The notes: generated from the letters alone by a model not told the origin. A DNA stretch of 64,000 nt from Curtobacterium sp. L6-1 (GCF_018885305.1 NZ_CP076544.1:248001-312000), one strand, 5' to 3'; positions 50,663-59,220 are shown, counted from the first letter of the stretch. Numbers and translations are program-made.

Positions 50663-51997
50663 ATGCAGAAGCGTCTCCGGCGCGGGCTCAGCGCCCTCGC
50701 CATCGGCGTCACCGCCGCCATGGCCCTCGCCGCCTGCGCGTCCGGCGGCTCCGGCTCCGGCGGCTCGGCCTCCGACATCGACAAGGCCCTCGACCAGGGC
50801 GGCACGCTGACCTACTGGTCGTGGACGCCGTCCGCGAAGGACCAGGTCGCCGCGTTCGAGAAGGCCTACCCCAAGGTGAAGGTCAAGCTCGTCAACGCCG
50901 GCACCGGCGCCGACCAGTACACCAAGCTGCAGAACACGATCAAGGCCGGGTCGGGCGCTCCCGACGTCGCCCAGGTCGAGTACTACGCGCTGCCGCAGTT
51001 CGCCCTTTCCGAGTCGCTGCTCAACCTGTCCGACTACGGGTTCGGCGACCTGGAGGACAAGTTCGCCGCGAGTACGTGGAACTCCGTGTCGATGGACGGC
51101 AAGGTCTACGGCCTGCCTCAGGACTCCGGCCCCATGGCCATGTTCTACAACAAGAAGGTGTTCGACGAGTACGACATCTCGGTCCCCAAGACGTGGGACG
51201 AGTACGTCACGGCGGCCGAGAAGCTGCACGAAGCGGACCCCGAGAAGTACCTGGCCGCCGACTCCGGCGACGCGGGCTTCACCACGAGCATGATCGCCCA
51301 GGCAGGCGGCACCCCGTTCACCACCGACGGTGACAAGGTGACCATCGACCTGCAGGACGAGGGCACGAAGAAGTGGACGAAGACCTGGGACCAGCTCGTC
51401 GAGAAGGGTCTCCTGGCCAAGACCGTCGGCTGGACCGACGACTGGTACAAGCAGCTCGGCAACGGCCAGATCGCCACGATGATCACCGGTGCCTGGATGC
51501 CCGGCAACCTCGAGGCCAGCGTCGCCGACGCCAAGGGTGACTGGCGCGTCGCCCCGATGCCGACCTACGACGGCGGTACCGCGACCACGGCGAGCAACGG
51601 CGGCAGCGCCGAGGTCGTCATGGAGCAGTCGAAGAACTCGGCCCTCGCCGCCGGCTTCCTCAAGTGGCTGAACTCGTCGAAGGAGTCCACGAAGGTCTTC
51701 ATGGAGTCCGGCGGCTTCCCGTCGACTACCGCGGACCTCGAATCCTCGGCCTTCCTGGACGAGAAGCCGGAGTACTTCGGTGGCCAGCAGATCAACAAGG
51801 TGCTCGTCGACGCGTCCAAGGCGTCGGACAACGACTTCACCTACCTGCCGTACCAGGTGTACGCGAACAGCGTCTACGCCGACACGGTCGGTCAGTCGTA
51901 CGAGAAGGGCACGTCGCTCGAGTCCGGCCTGAAGGCCTGGCAGGACGCGCTCGTGAAGTACGGCAAGGACCAGGGCTTCAGCGTCTCCAGCAAGTAG
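50663..51997 (+). CDS. Extracellular sugar-binding lipoprotein of second importer
   Basis: 444 residues. Lipoprotein signal MQKRLRRGLSALAIG to LAAC (Cys about 25), Gly/Ser linker, then a family-1 binding fold: GTLTYWSWTP, VAQVEYYALPQF, GPMAMFYNKKVFDEY, MITGAWMPGN. It captures the sugar for the two permeases encoded upstream. ATG 50663 is preceded by AAAGG at 9 nt. Binding genes usually come first in such operons; here it is third, followed by GH35. A strong hairpin (52011-52043) separates it from GH35. Confidence 0.9.
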   Translation: MQKRLRRGLSALAIGVTAAMALAACASGGSGSGGSASDIDKALDQGGTLTYWSWTPSAKDQVAAFEKAYPKVKVKLVNAGTGADQYTKLQNTIKAGSGAPDVAQVEYYALPQFALSESLLNLSDYGFGDLEDKFAASTWNSVSMDGKVYGLPQDSGPMAMFYNKKVFDEYDISVPKTWDEYVTAAEKLHEADPEKYLAADSGDAGFTTSMIAQAGGTPFTTDGDKVTIDLQDEGTKKWTKTWDQLVEKGLLAKTVGWTDDWYKQLGNGQIATMITGAWMPGNLEASVADAKGDWRVAPMPTYDGGTATTASNGGSAEVVMEQSKNSALAAGFLKWLNSSKESTKVFMESGGFPSTTADLESSAFLDEKPEYFGGQQINKVLVDASKASDNDFTYLPYQVYANSVYADTVGQSYEKGTSLESGLKAWQDALVKYGKDQGFSVSSK

Positions 51998-52010
51998 CAC
52001 CACCCCATCG

Positions 52011-52043
52011 ACGCGGCCGTGCGGGCTTCCCGCACGGCCGCGT
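52011..52043 (+). terminator. Intra-operon hairpin after binding-protein gene
   Basis: Perfect 15-bp stem (52011-52025 with 52029-52043), loop CTT. Located only 22 bp before the GH35 start, so it likely attenuates rather than ends transcription, leaving more binding protein than enzyme. Confidence 0.7.
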
Positions 52044-52064
52044 TCCCACGAAGAAAGGCGCGAG

Positions 52065-53903
52065 ATGCGCTTCGCCATCGGCGACACCGACTTCCTGCTC
52101 GACGGGCAGCCGCACCGCGTCCTCTCCGGTGCGATCCACTACTTCCGCGTGCACCCCGACCTGTGGGCCGACCGGATCCGCAAGGCCAAGCTCATGGGCC
52201 TGAACACCGTCGAGACCTACGTCGCGTGGAACGCCCACGAGGCCACACCCGGCACCTTCGACTTCTCCGGCGGACTCGACCTCGGCCGCTTCCTCGACCT
52301 CGTCGCCGCCGAGGGCATGCACGCCATCGTCCGCCCCGGCCCGTACATCTGCGCCGAGTGGACCAACGGCGGCCTGCCGTTCTGGCTGTTCACCGACGGC
52401 ACGGTCGGCATCCGCCGCGACGAGCCGCAGTTCCTCGCCGCCGTCGGCCGCTACCTCGACGCGCTCGCACCGATCCTGGTGCCCCGGCAGATCGACGCCG
52501 GCGGCCCGATCGTGCTCGTGCAGGTCGAGAACGAGTACGGCGCGTACGGGTCCGACCCGGTCTACCTCCAGAAGCTCGAGCAGATGCACCGTGACGTCGG
52601 CCTCACCGTGCCGTTCACGAGTGTCGACCAGCCGATGGACTCGATGCTCGAGGACGGGTCGCTCCCGTCGCTGCACAAGACCGGGTCGTTCGGGTCCCGC
52701 TCGTCGGAGCGGCTGGCCCGGCTCCGGCAGGCGCAGCCGACCGGTCCGCTGATGTGCTCCGAGTTCTGGGACGGCTGGTTCGACAGCTGGGGCGAGCACC
52801 ACCACACGACGCCCGCCGCGGCGAGTGCCGAGGACCTGGACGTCCTGTTGGCGGCCGGCGGTTCAGTGAACATCTACATGTTCCACGGTGGGACCAACTT
52901 CGGCTTCACGAACGGTGCCAACGACAAGGGCGTGTACCGGCCCATCGCGACGTCCTACGACTACGACGCGCCGCTCGACGAAGCGGGCCGTCCGACCGAG
53001 AAGTTCCACGCCTTCCGTGCGGTCATCGCCCGCTACGCGCCCGTGCCCGACCTGCCCGCCACGATGCAGCCGGGCGGATCCGGTCGGCTCGGATCCGACG
53101 TGGGTGTCAGCGACGGTCAGGAGGCCCGACCGACCCCCGCCGCGGACGTCGCCGTCAGCCTCGACCGCGTCCTGCCGCTCGCCGAGCTGCTGCCGGCCGT
53201 CACCGCGTGGACGACCCACGAGACGCCGCCGACGTTCGACGAGCTCGGCGCCGCGTCCGGCTTCGTGCTCTACCGGACCGAGGTCGACCTGCCCGAGGGC
53301 GGCGTGCTGACCGTCGACGAGGAGGTCCGCGACCGGGTCCTCGTCCGCGTGGACGGTCGGCCGGTCGGCGTCCTGGAGCGCGAGCACCACGACCGTGCCG
53401 TCGCCCTGCCACCGGTGACGGGCCTCCTGGAGCTGCTCGTCGAGGACCAGGGCCGCGTCGACTACGGGCCGCGCATCGGGGAGCCGAAGGGCCTGATCGG
53501 TGCCGTCCGCGTCGATGGCGTCGAGCTGTCGCGGTGGACGGTGTCGCCGCTCGCGCTCGACCCGCTCCCCGAGGGTGCCGTCGAGGTGCTCCGCGCGGCG
53601 ACGACCACCGCGGGGGAGACCCTGGCCGGACCGGCGTTCGGGATCGGCACGTTCGACCTGCCCGTGAGCGGTGCGACGATCGACCGCTACCTGGCGCTGG
53701 ACGGGTTCCGGAAGGGTGTCGTCTGGGTGAACGGTTTCTGCCTGGGCCGCTACTGGTCGCGGGGACCGCAGAAGACCCTCGCCGTGCCGGGACCCGTCCT
53801 GCGCTCCGGGCGCAACGAGGTCGTCGTGTTCGAGGTGCACGCCGCCGCGGCACGCACTGTCTGTATGTGCGTGGAACCTGAACTGGGCCACACCGAGGCC
53901 TGA
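52065..53903 (+). CDS. GH35 beta-galactosidase
   Basis: 612 residues, no signal peptide (starts MRFAIGDTDFLLDG), so intracellular. GH35 hallmarks: GAIHYFRVHPDLW, GPYICAEWTNGGLP, acid/base Glu157 in QVENEYGAYG and nucleophile Glu233 in MCSEFWDGWFD. The barrel ends near residue 330 and beta-sandwich domains follow, ending in VWVNGFCLGRYWSRGPQ, the usual C-terminal galactose-binding module. It hydrolyses terminal beta-galactose from imported oligosaccharides, such as galactan fragments. About 60 residues near 345-375 are loosely conserved. Last gene of the operon. Confidence 0.94.
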   Translation: MRFAIGDTDFLLDGQPHRVLSGAIHYFRVHPDLWADRIRKAKLMGLNTVETYVAWNAHEATPGTFDFSGGLDLGRFLDLVAAEGMHAIVRPGPYICAEWTNGGLPFWLFTDGTVGIRRDEPQFLAAVGRYLDALAPILVPRQIDAGGPIVLVQVENEYGAYGSDPVYLQKLEQMHRDVGLTVPFTSVDQPMDSMLEDGSLPSLHKTGSFGSRSSERLARLRQAQPTGPLMCSEFWDGWFDSWGEHHHTTPAAASAEDLDVLLAAGGSVNIYMFHGGTNFGFTNGANDKGVYRPIATSYDYDAPLDEAGRPTEKFHAFRAVIARYAPVPDLPATMQPGGSGRLGSDVGVSDGQEARPTPAADVAVSLDRVLPLAELLPAVTAWTTHETPPTFDELGAASGFVLYRTEVDLPEGGVLTVDEEVRDRVLVRVDGRPVGVLEREHHDRAVALPPVTGLLELLVEDQGRVDYGPRIGEPKGLIGAVRVDGVELSRWTVSPLALDPLPEGAVEVLRAATTTAGETLAGPAFGIGTFDLPVSGATIDRYLALDGFRKGVVWVNGFCLGRYWSRGPQKTLAVPGPVLRSGRNEVVVFEVHAAAARTVCMCVEPELGHTEA

Positions 53904-53924
53904 CTGGGACACGTCTCACGGACG

Positions 53925-53960
53925 ACGACAACGCCCCGGGGTGTCCCGGGGCGCTGTCGT
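53925..53960. terminator. Bidirectional terminator after GH35 gene
   Basis: Stem 53925-53940 with 53945-53960, one A-C mismatch, loop GTGT, core CGCCCCGGG/CCCGGGGCG. It lies between GH35 and the convergent hypothetical gene. Confidence 0.8.
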
Positions 53961-53996
53961 GTCGTCGGGGTCGGCCGTGTGGCCGCGGCGTCCGGG

Positions 53997-54302
53997 TCAG
54001 CAGGTCGGTTCGGGGACGAGCACCGCGATGCGGCCCACCCGGATCAGCGGCACGCCGGCGTGGTCGCCGAGTCGCTTCCCGGCGAAGCGGACGAGCACGC
54101 CGGGCTCGGTCCGTTCGGCCTCGACCAACGCCGCGGCCTGTGCGGGCGTCACGAGGAGCTCCCACGGTCGACGGACCCCGGCGCTGTCCTCCGAGCAGAG
54201 CTCGAGCAGCACGCCGACCCGCGCGCCGTCCGGCCCCTCGGCGGTGGTCGTCCCGGTACGCAGCCCCACCAGCGTGCCCGTGTGCGTGACGATGTCGTTC
54301 AT
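53997..54302 (-). CDS. Hypothetical protein
   Basis: 101 residues, small and probably beta-barrel-like: MNDIVTHTGTLVGLRTG, GVLLELCSEDS, PWELLVTPAQAAALVEAER, GVLVRFAGKRLGD, PLIRVGRIAVLVPEPTC. It has alternating strands resembling an OB- or SH3-type fold, but I cannot name a family. ATG 54302 has GAGGGGG 5 nt upstream, which supports translation. It is isolated, with GH35 convergent on one side and a repeat island on the other. Confidence 0.65.
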   Translation of the reverse strand: MNDIVTHTGTLVGLRTGTTTAEGPDGARVGVLLELCSEDSAGVRRPWELLVTPAQAAALVEAERTEPGVLVRFAGKRLGDHAGVPLIRVGRIAVLVPEPTC

Positions 54303-54542
54303 GGTCCCCCTCGTTCCTCGGCGTCCTCGCCGCGATGAGCCTACGGCCGCGAGGATCGCTCGCACCTCATCCGGAAGGTGGGGAAACCGGGTGTCGCGTC
54401 CGCCGTCCGGCTGAGGTGGTGCCGTCGCGCGCGTGCCGCTCGGCGTGCCGCTCGGCGTGCTGGTGGGGAGCCACGGGGCGGGACGGCCCCGCGCCTCCCG
54501 TCGCTCCGGCCGGCAGGCGCGGGCGCGAGTCGCCCGTGGGCC

Positions 54543-55179
54543 GAGGTCGCACGACGCGCCGTCGCCCCTCGGCCGAGGTCGCACGACGCGCCGTCGCCCG
54601 GTCGCTGAGGTCGCACGGACTGCCGGGTCGGACCGGGTTGAGCGGCAGATCCTGCGACTTCGGCGGCCGCCGGCCCGGCGCGGCCGCGCGGGCGCGAGCC
54701 CGACCGCCTGCCGATGTCGCGGGAACGGCCGCTACCCGTCCAGCGAGGTTGCAGGATGCGCCTCGCCTACCCGCCGCCGAGGTCGCACGACGCGCCGTCG
54801 CCTGTCCGCCGAGGTCGCACGACTCGCCGTCGCCGGACTGTCGAGGTCACACGACGCGCCGTCGCCTGTCCGCCCAGGTCGCACGGACTGCCGGGTCAGA
54901 ACGGGTTGAGCGGCAGATCGTGCGACTTCGGCAGCCGCCCGCCCGCCCGGGGCGGCCGCCTGGCGCGGCCGTGCGGGCGCGAGCCAGCCCGCCTGCCTAC
55001 CGAGGTCGCAGGACCCGCCGCCGCCCGTCCGCCGGAGTCGCACGGACGGCCGGGTCGGACGAGCCGGAACGGCAGATCGTGCGACCCCGGCGCAATCGCC
55101 GGCCGACGACCCCGGCGCAGCCGCCAGCCGACGACCCCGGCGCAACCGCCGGCCGACGACCCCGGCACAGCCGCCGGCC
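54543..55179. repeat. Complex intergenic repeat island (32-bp, 25-bp and ~268-bp periods)
   Basis: GAGGTCGCACGACGCGCCGT-type units start at 54543, 54575 and 54607 and again at 54779, 54811, 54843 and 54875, mostly 32 bp apart. Units at 54607 and 54875 (268 bp apart) and a partial one near 55034 end in CGGCAGATCSTGCGAC, which pairs with the unit's own start over about 21 bp with two mismatches. Four 25-bp units (55080-55179) built on GACCCCGGCGCA close the island. I see no gene in 54303-55191. Confidence 0.85.
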
Positions 55180-55191
55180 GGACGGCCCCGA

Positions 55192-55515
55192 TCAGGACCG
55201 GGGCGAGCCCGCTCCGTCCAGGCGGTCGAGGTCCGCGAGGGCCTGCTCGGCCTGAGCGAGCCGCTCGGACTCCGGACGCGTCCACCACTCCCGGCCGCGT
55301 TCCCCGAGCCCGTTCTTCGCGAGGCCGTTCCGGTGCCGGGCGGCAGCGAGGGCGTCCTCGTCCCCAGCCCGCTTCGCCTGCTTGACCGCGTTCCGACCAC
55401 GACCGAGGTGGGACCGGAGCCGCGCGGCGAGGTCCTCGGGTATCGCCGGGTCGGTGCGTCGCCAGCGCCGCCCGTCCACGACGAAGAAGTGGTCGTCCTC
55501 CACGCCGGCGGTCAT
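55192..55515 (-). CDS. Conserved hypothetical protein
   Basis: 107 residues. The start DDHFFVVDGRRWRRTDPAIPEDL is a pattern I recall from a small conserved actinobacterial family of unknown role; the rest is helical and charged: LGRGRNAVKQAKRAGDEDAL and SERLAQAEQALADLDRL. Soluble, no Cys. ATG 55515 has only a weak SD; CAGACT lies 6 nt upstream, a possible imperfect leaderless -10. It is divergent from the SPL-like gene, 71 bp apart. Confidence 0.75.
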   Translation of the reverse strand: MTAGVEDDHFFVVDGRRWRRTDPAIPEDLAARLRSHLGRGRNAVKQAKRAGDEDALAAARHRNGLAKNGLGERGREWWTRPESERLAQAEQALADLDRLDGAGSPRS

Positions 55516-55586
55516 GCCCCGAGTCTGCCCGACGAGCCTGGCGGGACCGTCGGACCTGTCGGTGGTGACCGGTAGAACGGACGGTG

Positions 55587-56660
55587 ATGACCGACTCCCG
55601 CGTGCGCCCCCTGCTCGACGTCAAGCGGATCTACGCCGAGGACGCCGCCCTCGAACTGCCTCGCGGGCAGGAGATCGTCGGGCGGTGGCCGGACGCCGAG
55701 ATCGTGCCCGTCGCGTCGCACTGGCAGATCCCCGAGGTGCACGGCGACGAACGGAACGTCTCCCGCTGGGTGCGGATCAAGACCGAGGCGCTCGTCCTCG
55801 GCGTGAAGAAGTCGATCGTCACCCGTCCGAACGGTCGGTCGGCCGACTTCATCGCACCGTCCACCGCGAACGGCTGCGCCATGGCCTGCGCGTACTGCTA
55901 CGTGCCCCGCCGCAAGGGCTACAGCAACCCGGTCACCGTCTTCGCGAACATCGAGCAGATCACCAAGCACCTCGCGCGCAACATCCACAAGCAGGGCCCG
56001 AAGACCGAACCGAACCAGTGCGACCCCGAGGCCTGGGTCTACGACATCGGCGAGAACAGTGACTGCTCGGTGGACGCGATGCTCAGCGACAACGTCCGCG
56101 ACCTGTGCGACCTGTTCCGGATGACGCCGACCGCGAAGGCGTCGTTCGCCACGAAGTACGTCAACCGGGACCTCCTCGACTGGGACCCGATGGGCCGGAC
56201 ACGCATCCGGTTCTCGCTGATGCCGCACGAGCCGGCGAAGGTGACGGACATCCGGACGTCGCCGATCGCCGAACGACTGACGGCCGTGAACGACTTCGTC
56301 GAGGCCGGGTACGAGGTCCACCTGAACTTCTCGCCCGTCATCCTGACGCCGACGTGGGAAGCCGACTGGGCCGCACTGCTGCGGGAGGTTGACGACGTGC
56401 TCTCCCCGGCAGCGAAGGCACAGCTCGCGGCCGAGGTGATCTTCCTCACCCACAACGAACAGCTGCACGAGGTGAACCTCGGGTGGCACCCGAAGGCCGA
56501 GGACCTGCTCTGGCGCCCGGACCTGCAGGAGCAGAAGCTGTCGCAGAACGGCGCCGTCAACATCCGGTACCGCGCAGCGATGAAGGCGCGGCACCTCGAC
56601 CGCTTCCGGGCGCTCGTCGCCGAGAACCTGCCGTCCTGCCGCATCCGCTACGCGTTCTGA
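55587..56660 (+). CDS. Spore photoproduct lyase family radical SAM protein
   Basis: 357 residues. The radical SAM cluster motif is CAMACAYC (Cys97, Cys101, Cys104; CX3CX2C), the spacing of spore photoproduct lyase. ENSDCSVDAM resembles the SPL region bearing a catalytic Cys. SPL repairs the spore thymine dimer with a 4Fe-4S cluster and SAM; the host here is not a spore former, as far as the window suggests, so the substrate may be another DNA lesion or something unrelated. ATG 55587 is preferred over the adjacent GTG 55584. A stand-alone gene. Confidence 0.82.
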   Translation: MTDSRVRPLLDVKRIYAEDAALELPRGQEIVGRWPDAEIVPVASHWQIPEVHGDERNVSRWVRIKTEALVLGVKKSIVTRPNGRSADFIAPSTANGCAMACAYCYVPRRKGYSNPVTVFANIEQITKHLARNIHKQGPKTEPNQCDPEAWVYDIGENSDCSVDAMLSDNVRDLCDLFRMTPTAKASFATKYVNRDLLDWDPMGRTRIRFSLMPHEPAKVTDIRTSPIAERLTAVNDFVEAGYEVHLNFSPVILTPTWEADWAALLREVDDVLSPAAKAQLAAEVIFLTHNEQLHEVNLGWHPKAEDLLWRPDLQEQKLSQNGAVNIRYRAAMKARHLDRFRALVAENLPSCRIRYAF

Positions 56661-56889
56661 CGGTGCACACGATCCGTGTCCACGTGGACCGATCGGCGGT
56701 GCACTCCGGACAGGCCGCTCGCCACCCCGCTCGCCACCCTCGTCGGGCCGACCCAGGCCGACGCCCTCCGCGTCCTCGCCCGCACTGACGCTGGGTCGAC
56801 GGGGCGCCTGGTCGTTCGCGTCGCGCGAGCCGCACAGCACAAGGGGATCGACCGTGCGCTGGGGATCATCCAGTCCGCCCCGCACGACG
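56661..56889. other. Intergenic region without supportable gene
   Basis: Between the SPL-like gene and the CsbD terminator. Open frames exist on both strands, but none has an SD or a recognisable product. GCTCGCCACC is repeated at 56716 and 56728. Confidence 0.5.
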
Positions 56890-56919
56890 AACGCCCGCAC
56901 CGCGAGCGGTACGGGCGTT
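56890..56919 (-). terminator. Terminator of the csbD-like gene
   Basis: AACGCCCGCACCG (56890-56902) pairs with CGGTACGGGCGTT (56907-56919) around loop CGAG, with one C-A mismatch; 17 bp past the stop. Confidence 0.8.
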
Positions 56920-56936
56920 GCGTGGTGGAGCGTCGA

Positions 56937-57113
56937 TCACTTGCCGTCGACGGCGTCCTTCGCCTTCTCGGTCTGCATGCGCGCCTCGCCCATGCCCTGG
57001 TCCTTGTGGCCCTGCGCGGTGAGCTCGGCGTCGTCGGTGTGCTTGCCCACGGCCTCCTCGGCCTTGCCGGCGAGCTTCTGGGTGGCGTCCTTGGCCTTGT
57101 CTGCGAGCGACAT
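56937..57113 (-). CDS. CsbD family stress protein
   Basis: 58 residues, hydrophilic and highly charged: MSLADKAKDATQKLAGKAEE, VGKHTDDAELTAQGHKDQ, then Glu/Lys-rich end. This matches CsbD/YjbJ proteins, which are small, abundant and induced by general stress (sigma-B in Bacillus); their biochemical function is unknown. ATG 57113 has AGGAAGGA upstream. Terminator follows. It is a single-gene unit. Confidence 0.88.
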   Translation of the reverse strand: MSLADKAKDATQKLAGKAEEAVGKHTDDAELTAQGHKDQGMGEARMQTEKAKDAVDGK

Positions 57114-57250
57114 GGTGTTCCTTCCTGCGGGGATCCGCCGAGGATCCCCGGCGCGTGCTGCTGACGCTAACCCCGGCTCCGGCGTCGTTCACGGCGGGGT
57201 CCGAGCGACGTGTACCCCGCGGTCGCCGACCCGGCGTCCAGCGTGGTCGT

Positions 57251-57649
57251 TCAGCGCGGGCGGCGGATGCGGATCGGGCCCTTGGCGGTCGACGGGTCCA
57301 CGACGTTCCCGCCCTGCGTGATCTCGACCTCGCCCCGCGCGACCATCCGGCGGGCCGCTCGTCGGGCGGGTTCCATGAGGTCGCGCCAGTCCTCGCCGCC
57401 GATCGCGCGGGCGGCGTCCGAGGGGCAGATGCTCGACGTGAGGGCCCGGGCGTCGAGCAGGTCGTCGATCGTGCGCTCGAGGGTGCGATCGGTGTCGTCG
57501 AGCTTGTGCCGGCGGCAGGCGTCCGAGCACCACTTCGCGTCCGGCCCGGCCATGTCGGGCATCCGGCGTCCGCACGAGGCGCACGTGCGTTCCGCGTGCG
57601 CCTGCGCTGAGCGGCGTGCGTCGTCCTCGGTGCGGATGGCTCGTCCCAT
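57251..57649 (-). CDS. Zinc-finger / DUF3253 fusion protein
   Basis: 132 residues. The N-terminal part has a four-Cys finger, CASCGRRM and WCSDACRRHKL (DUF2256-like). The C-terminal part (about 60-132), with ICPSDAARAIGGEDWRDLMEPARRAARRMVARGEVEITQGG and PIRIRR, matches DUF3253, a winged-helix-like domain of unknown role. ATG 57649. The fusion suggests a small nucleic-acid-binding protein, but this is inference. It is 137 bp from csbD on the same strand and divergent from the GH13 gene. Confidence 0.8.
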   Translation of the reverse strand: MGRAIRTEDDARRSAQAHAERTCASCGRRMPDMAGPDAKWCSDACRRHKLDDTDRTLERTIDDLLDARALTSSICPSDAARAIGGEDWRDLMEPARRAARRMVARGEVEITQGGNVVDPSTAKGPIRIRRPR

Positions 57650-57741
57650 GCCGCCATGATCGTCCCGACCACCGACGCGCTTCCAGGCTGGCGGTACCCC
57701 GATCGCCGGTGTCGGCCAGGGCCGCCTGGCAGCATGCAGGG

Positions 57742-59109
57742 ATGGACTCCGCAGCCGCAGCGCCGAACGCCGTGCCCGGGACGAGAACGGGCGAGCCCGC
57801 CTGGGTCGAGCACGTGATGTGGTGGCACGTCTACCCGCTCGGGTTCGTCGGCGCGGAGGTCCGCCCGGACTCCGCCGTCGAGGACCGGCAGGTCGAGCAC
57901 CGGCTCGGTCGCATCGAGGGGTGGCTCGACCACGTCGTCGACCTCGGTCTGAACGGGCTGCTGCTCGGGCCGGTGTTCGCGAGCTCGACCCACGGGTACG
58001 ACACGGTCGACCACTTCCGGATCGACCCGCGGCTCGGTGACGACGGCGACTTCGACCACCTGGTGCACGCGGCGCACGAGCGGGGCGTCCGAGTGCTGCT
58101 GGACGGCGTCTTCAACCACGTCGGCCGCGACCACCCCGCGTTCCGCGCCCTCGCCACCGACGGGCCCGGGGCGACCACGGCCGACCTGTTCGCGGTCGAC
58201 TGGTCCGGGTGGCAGCCCGGACAGCCGGTGCCGGTCGGGTCGTTCGAGGGGCACGACATCCTGGTGGCCCTCGACCACGCCACGCAGGCGACCGAGGACC
58301 TCGTCGTCGCGGTGATGACGCACTGGCTCGAGCGCGGCGTGGACGGCTGGCGGCTCGACGCGGCCTACGCGGTCCCACCGGCCTTCTGGGCGCGGGTGCT
58401 GCCGCGGGTGCGCGAGCGCTTCCCGGACGCGTGGTTCTCCGGCGAGGTCATCCACGGCGACACCGCGGCGATCGTCCGCGAGTCGACGATGGACTCCACG
58501 ACGCAGTACGAACTGTGGCAGGGCATCTGGCACGGCATCGCCGACCGGAACTGCTACGAGCTCGCGCACGCGATCGAGCGGCACGACGAGCTGCTCGCCA
58601 CGTTCGCCCCGAGCACCTTCGTCGGCAACCACGACGTCACCCGGATCGCGAGCGCGGTGGGGGAGGGGTTCGCCGCCCACGCCCTCGCGGTGCTCTGCAC
58701 GGTGGCCGGCACACCGTCGGTCTACGCGGGCGACGAGTTCGGCTGGACCGGCGTGAAGGAGGAGCGGGAAGGCGGCGACGACGCCGTCCGACCGGCGTTC
58801 CCGGACGTGCCGCCGGTGCCGACGGGAGCGGCGGCAGACCTGCTGCACGCGCACCAGGCACTCATCGCGCTCCGACGTCGGCACCCGTGGCTCCACCGTG
58901 CACACACCGACGTGGTGCACCTCGACAACACCGCGCTGGTGCTCCGCACCGCGACCGACCGGGAGGCTGTGGTCACCGCCCTGAACCTCGCACCCGAGCC
59001 GGTGGTCCTGCCCGCAGCGGACGCGACGCGCGTGGAGGTCGGCGCAGGCGACCTGTCGGAGGGGCGGCTGCGCCTCCCGGCCGCCGGTTGGGCCGTCCTG
59101 ACGGCCTGA
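57742..59109 (+). CDS. GH13 alpha-amylase family protein
   Basis: 455 residues, no signal peptide. All four GH13 regions are present: DGVFNHVG (121-128), GWRLDAAY with nucleophile Asp206, FSGEVIHGD with acid/base Glu235, and FVGNHD with Asp298. The enzyme is compact and lacks long insertions; it could be an oligo-1,6-glucosidase-, trehalose- or maltodextrin-acting type. Substrate is not predictable. ATG 57742 has only CAGGG before it; CAGCAT lies 6 nt upstream. It is a single gene with no linked transporter, followed by a bidirectional terminator. Confidence 0.85.
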   Translation: MDSAAAAPNAVPGTRTGEPAWVEHVMWWHVYPLGFVGAEVRPDSAVEDRQVEHRLGRIEGWLDHVVDLGLNGLLLGPVFASSTHGYDTVDHFRIDPRLGDDGDFDHLVHAAHERGVRVLLDGVFNHVGRDHPAFRALATDGPGATTADLFAVDWSGWQPGQPVPVGSFEGHDILVALDHATQATEDLVVAVMTHWLERGVDGWRLDAAYAVPPAFWARVLPRVRERFPDAWFSGEVIHGDTAAIVRESTMDSTTQYELWQGIWHGIADRNCYELAHAIERHDELLATFAPSTFVGNHDVTRIASAVGEGFAAHALAVLCTVAGTPSVYAGDEFGWTGVKEEREGGDDAVRPAFPDVPPVPTGAAADLLHAHQALIALRRRHPWLHRAHTDVVHLDNTALVLRTATDREAVVTALNLAPEPVVLPAADATRVEVGAGDLSEGRLRLPAAGWAVLTA

Positions 59110-59144
59110 CGGCCCGACAGCCCGGCGCACCCGCGAGGGGAACG

Positions 59145-59193
59145 CGAAAGCGACAGATCTCCGTGGGTGCTCCACGGAGATCTGTCGCTTTCG
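59145..59193. terminator. Bidirectional terminator GH13 / mmsB
   Basis: A perfect 22-bp stem (59145-59166 with 59172-59193), loop GTGCT. It is less GC-rich than other terminators here, with GACAGATCTCC in the arm. Confidence 0.88.
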
Positions 59194-59220
59194 GGTGCGG
59201 TCGGGACGACCGCGGCCGGA

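Noticed and set aside
54543..55179. Possible CRISPR array because of the 32-bp period
   Set aside because: The 32-bp units are nearly identical along their whole length, so there are no unique spacers, and no cas genes are in the window.
56676..57164. Plus-strand open frame encoding about 162 residues
   Set aside because: Its second half is antisense to the csbD-like gene, its first half has no recognisable domain and no SD. A remnant of a gene cannot be excluded.
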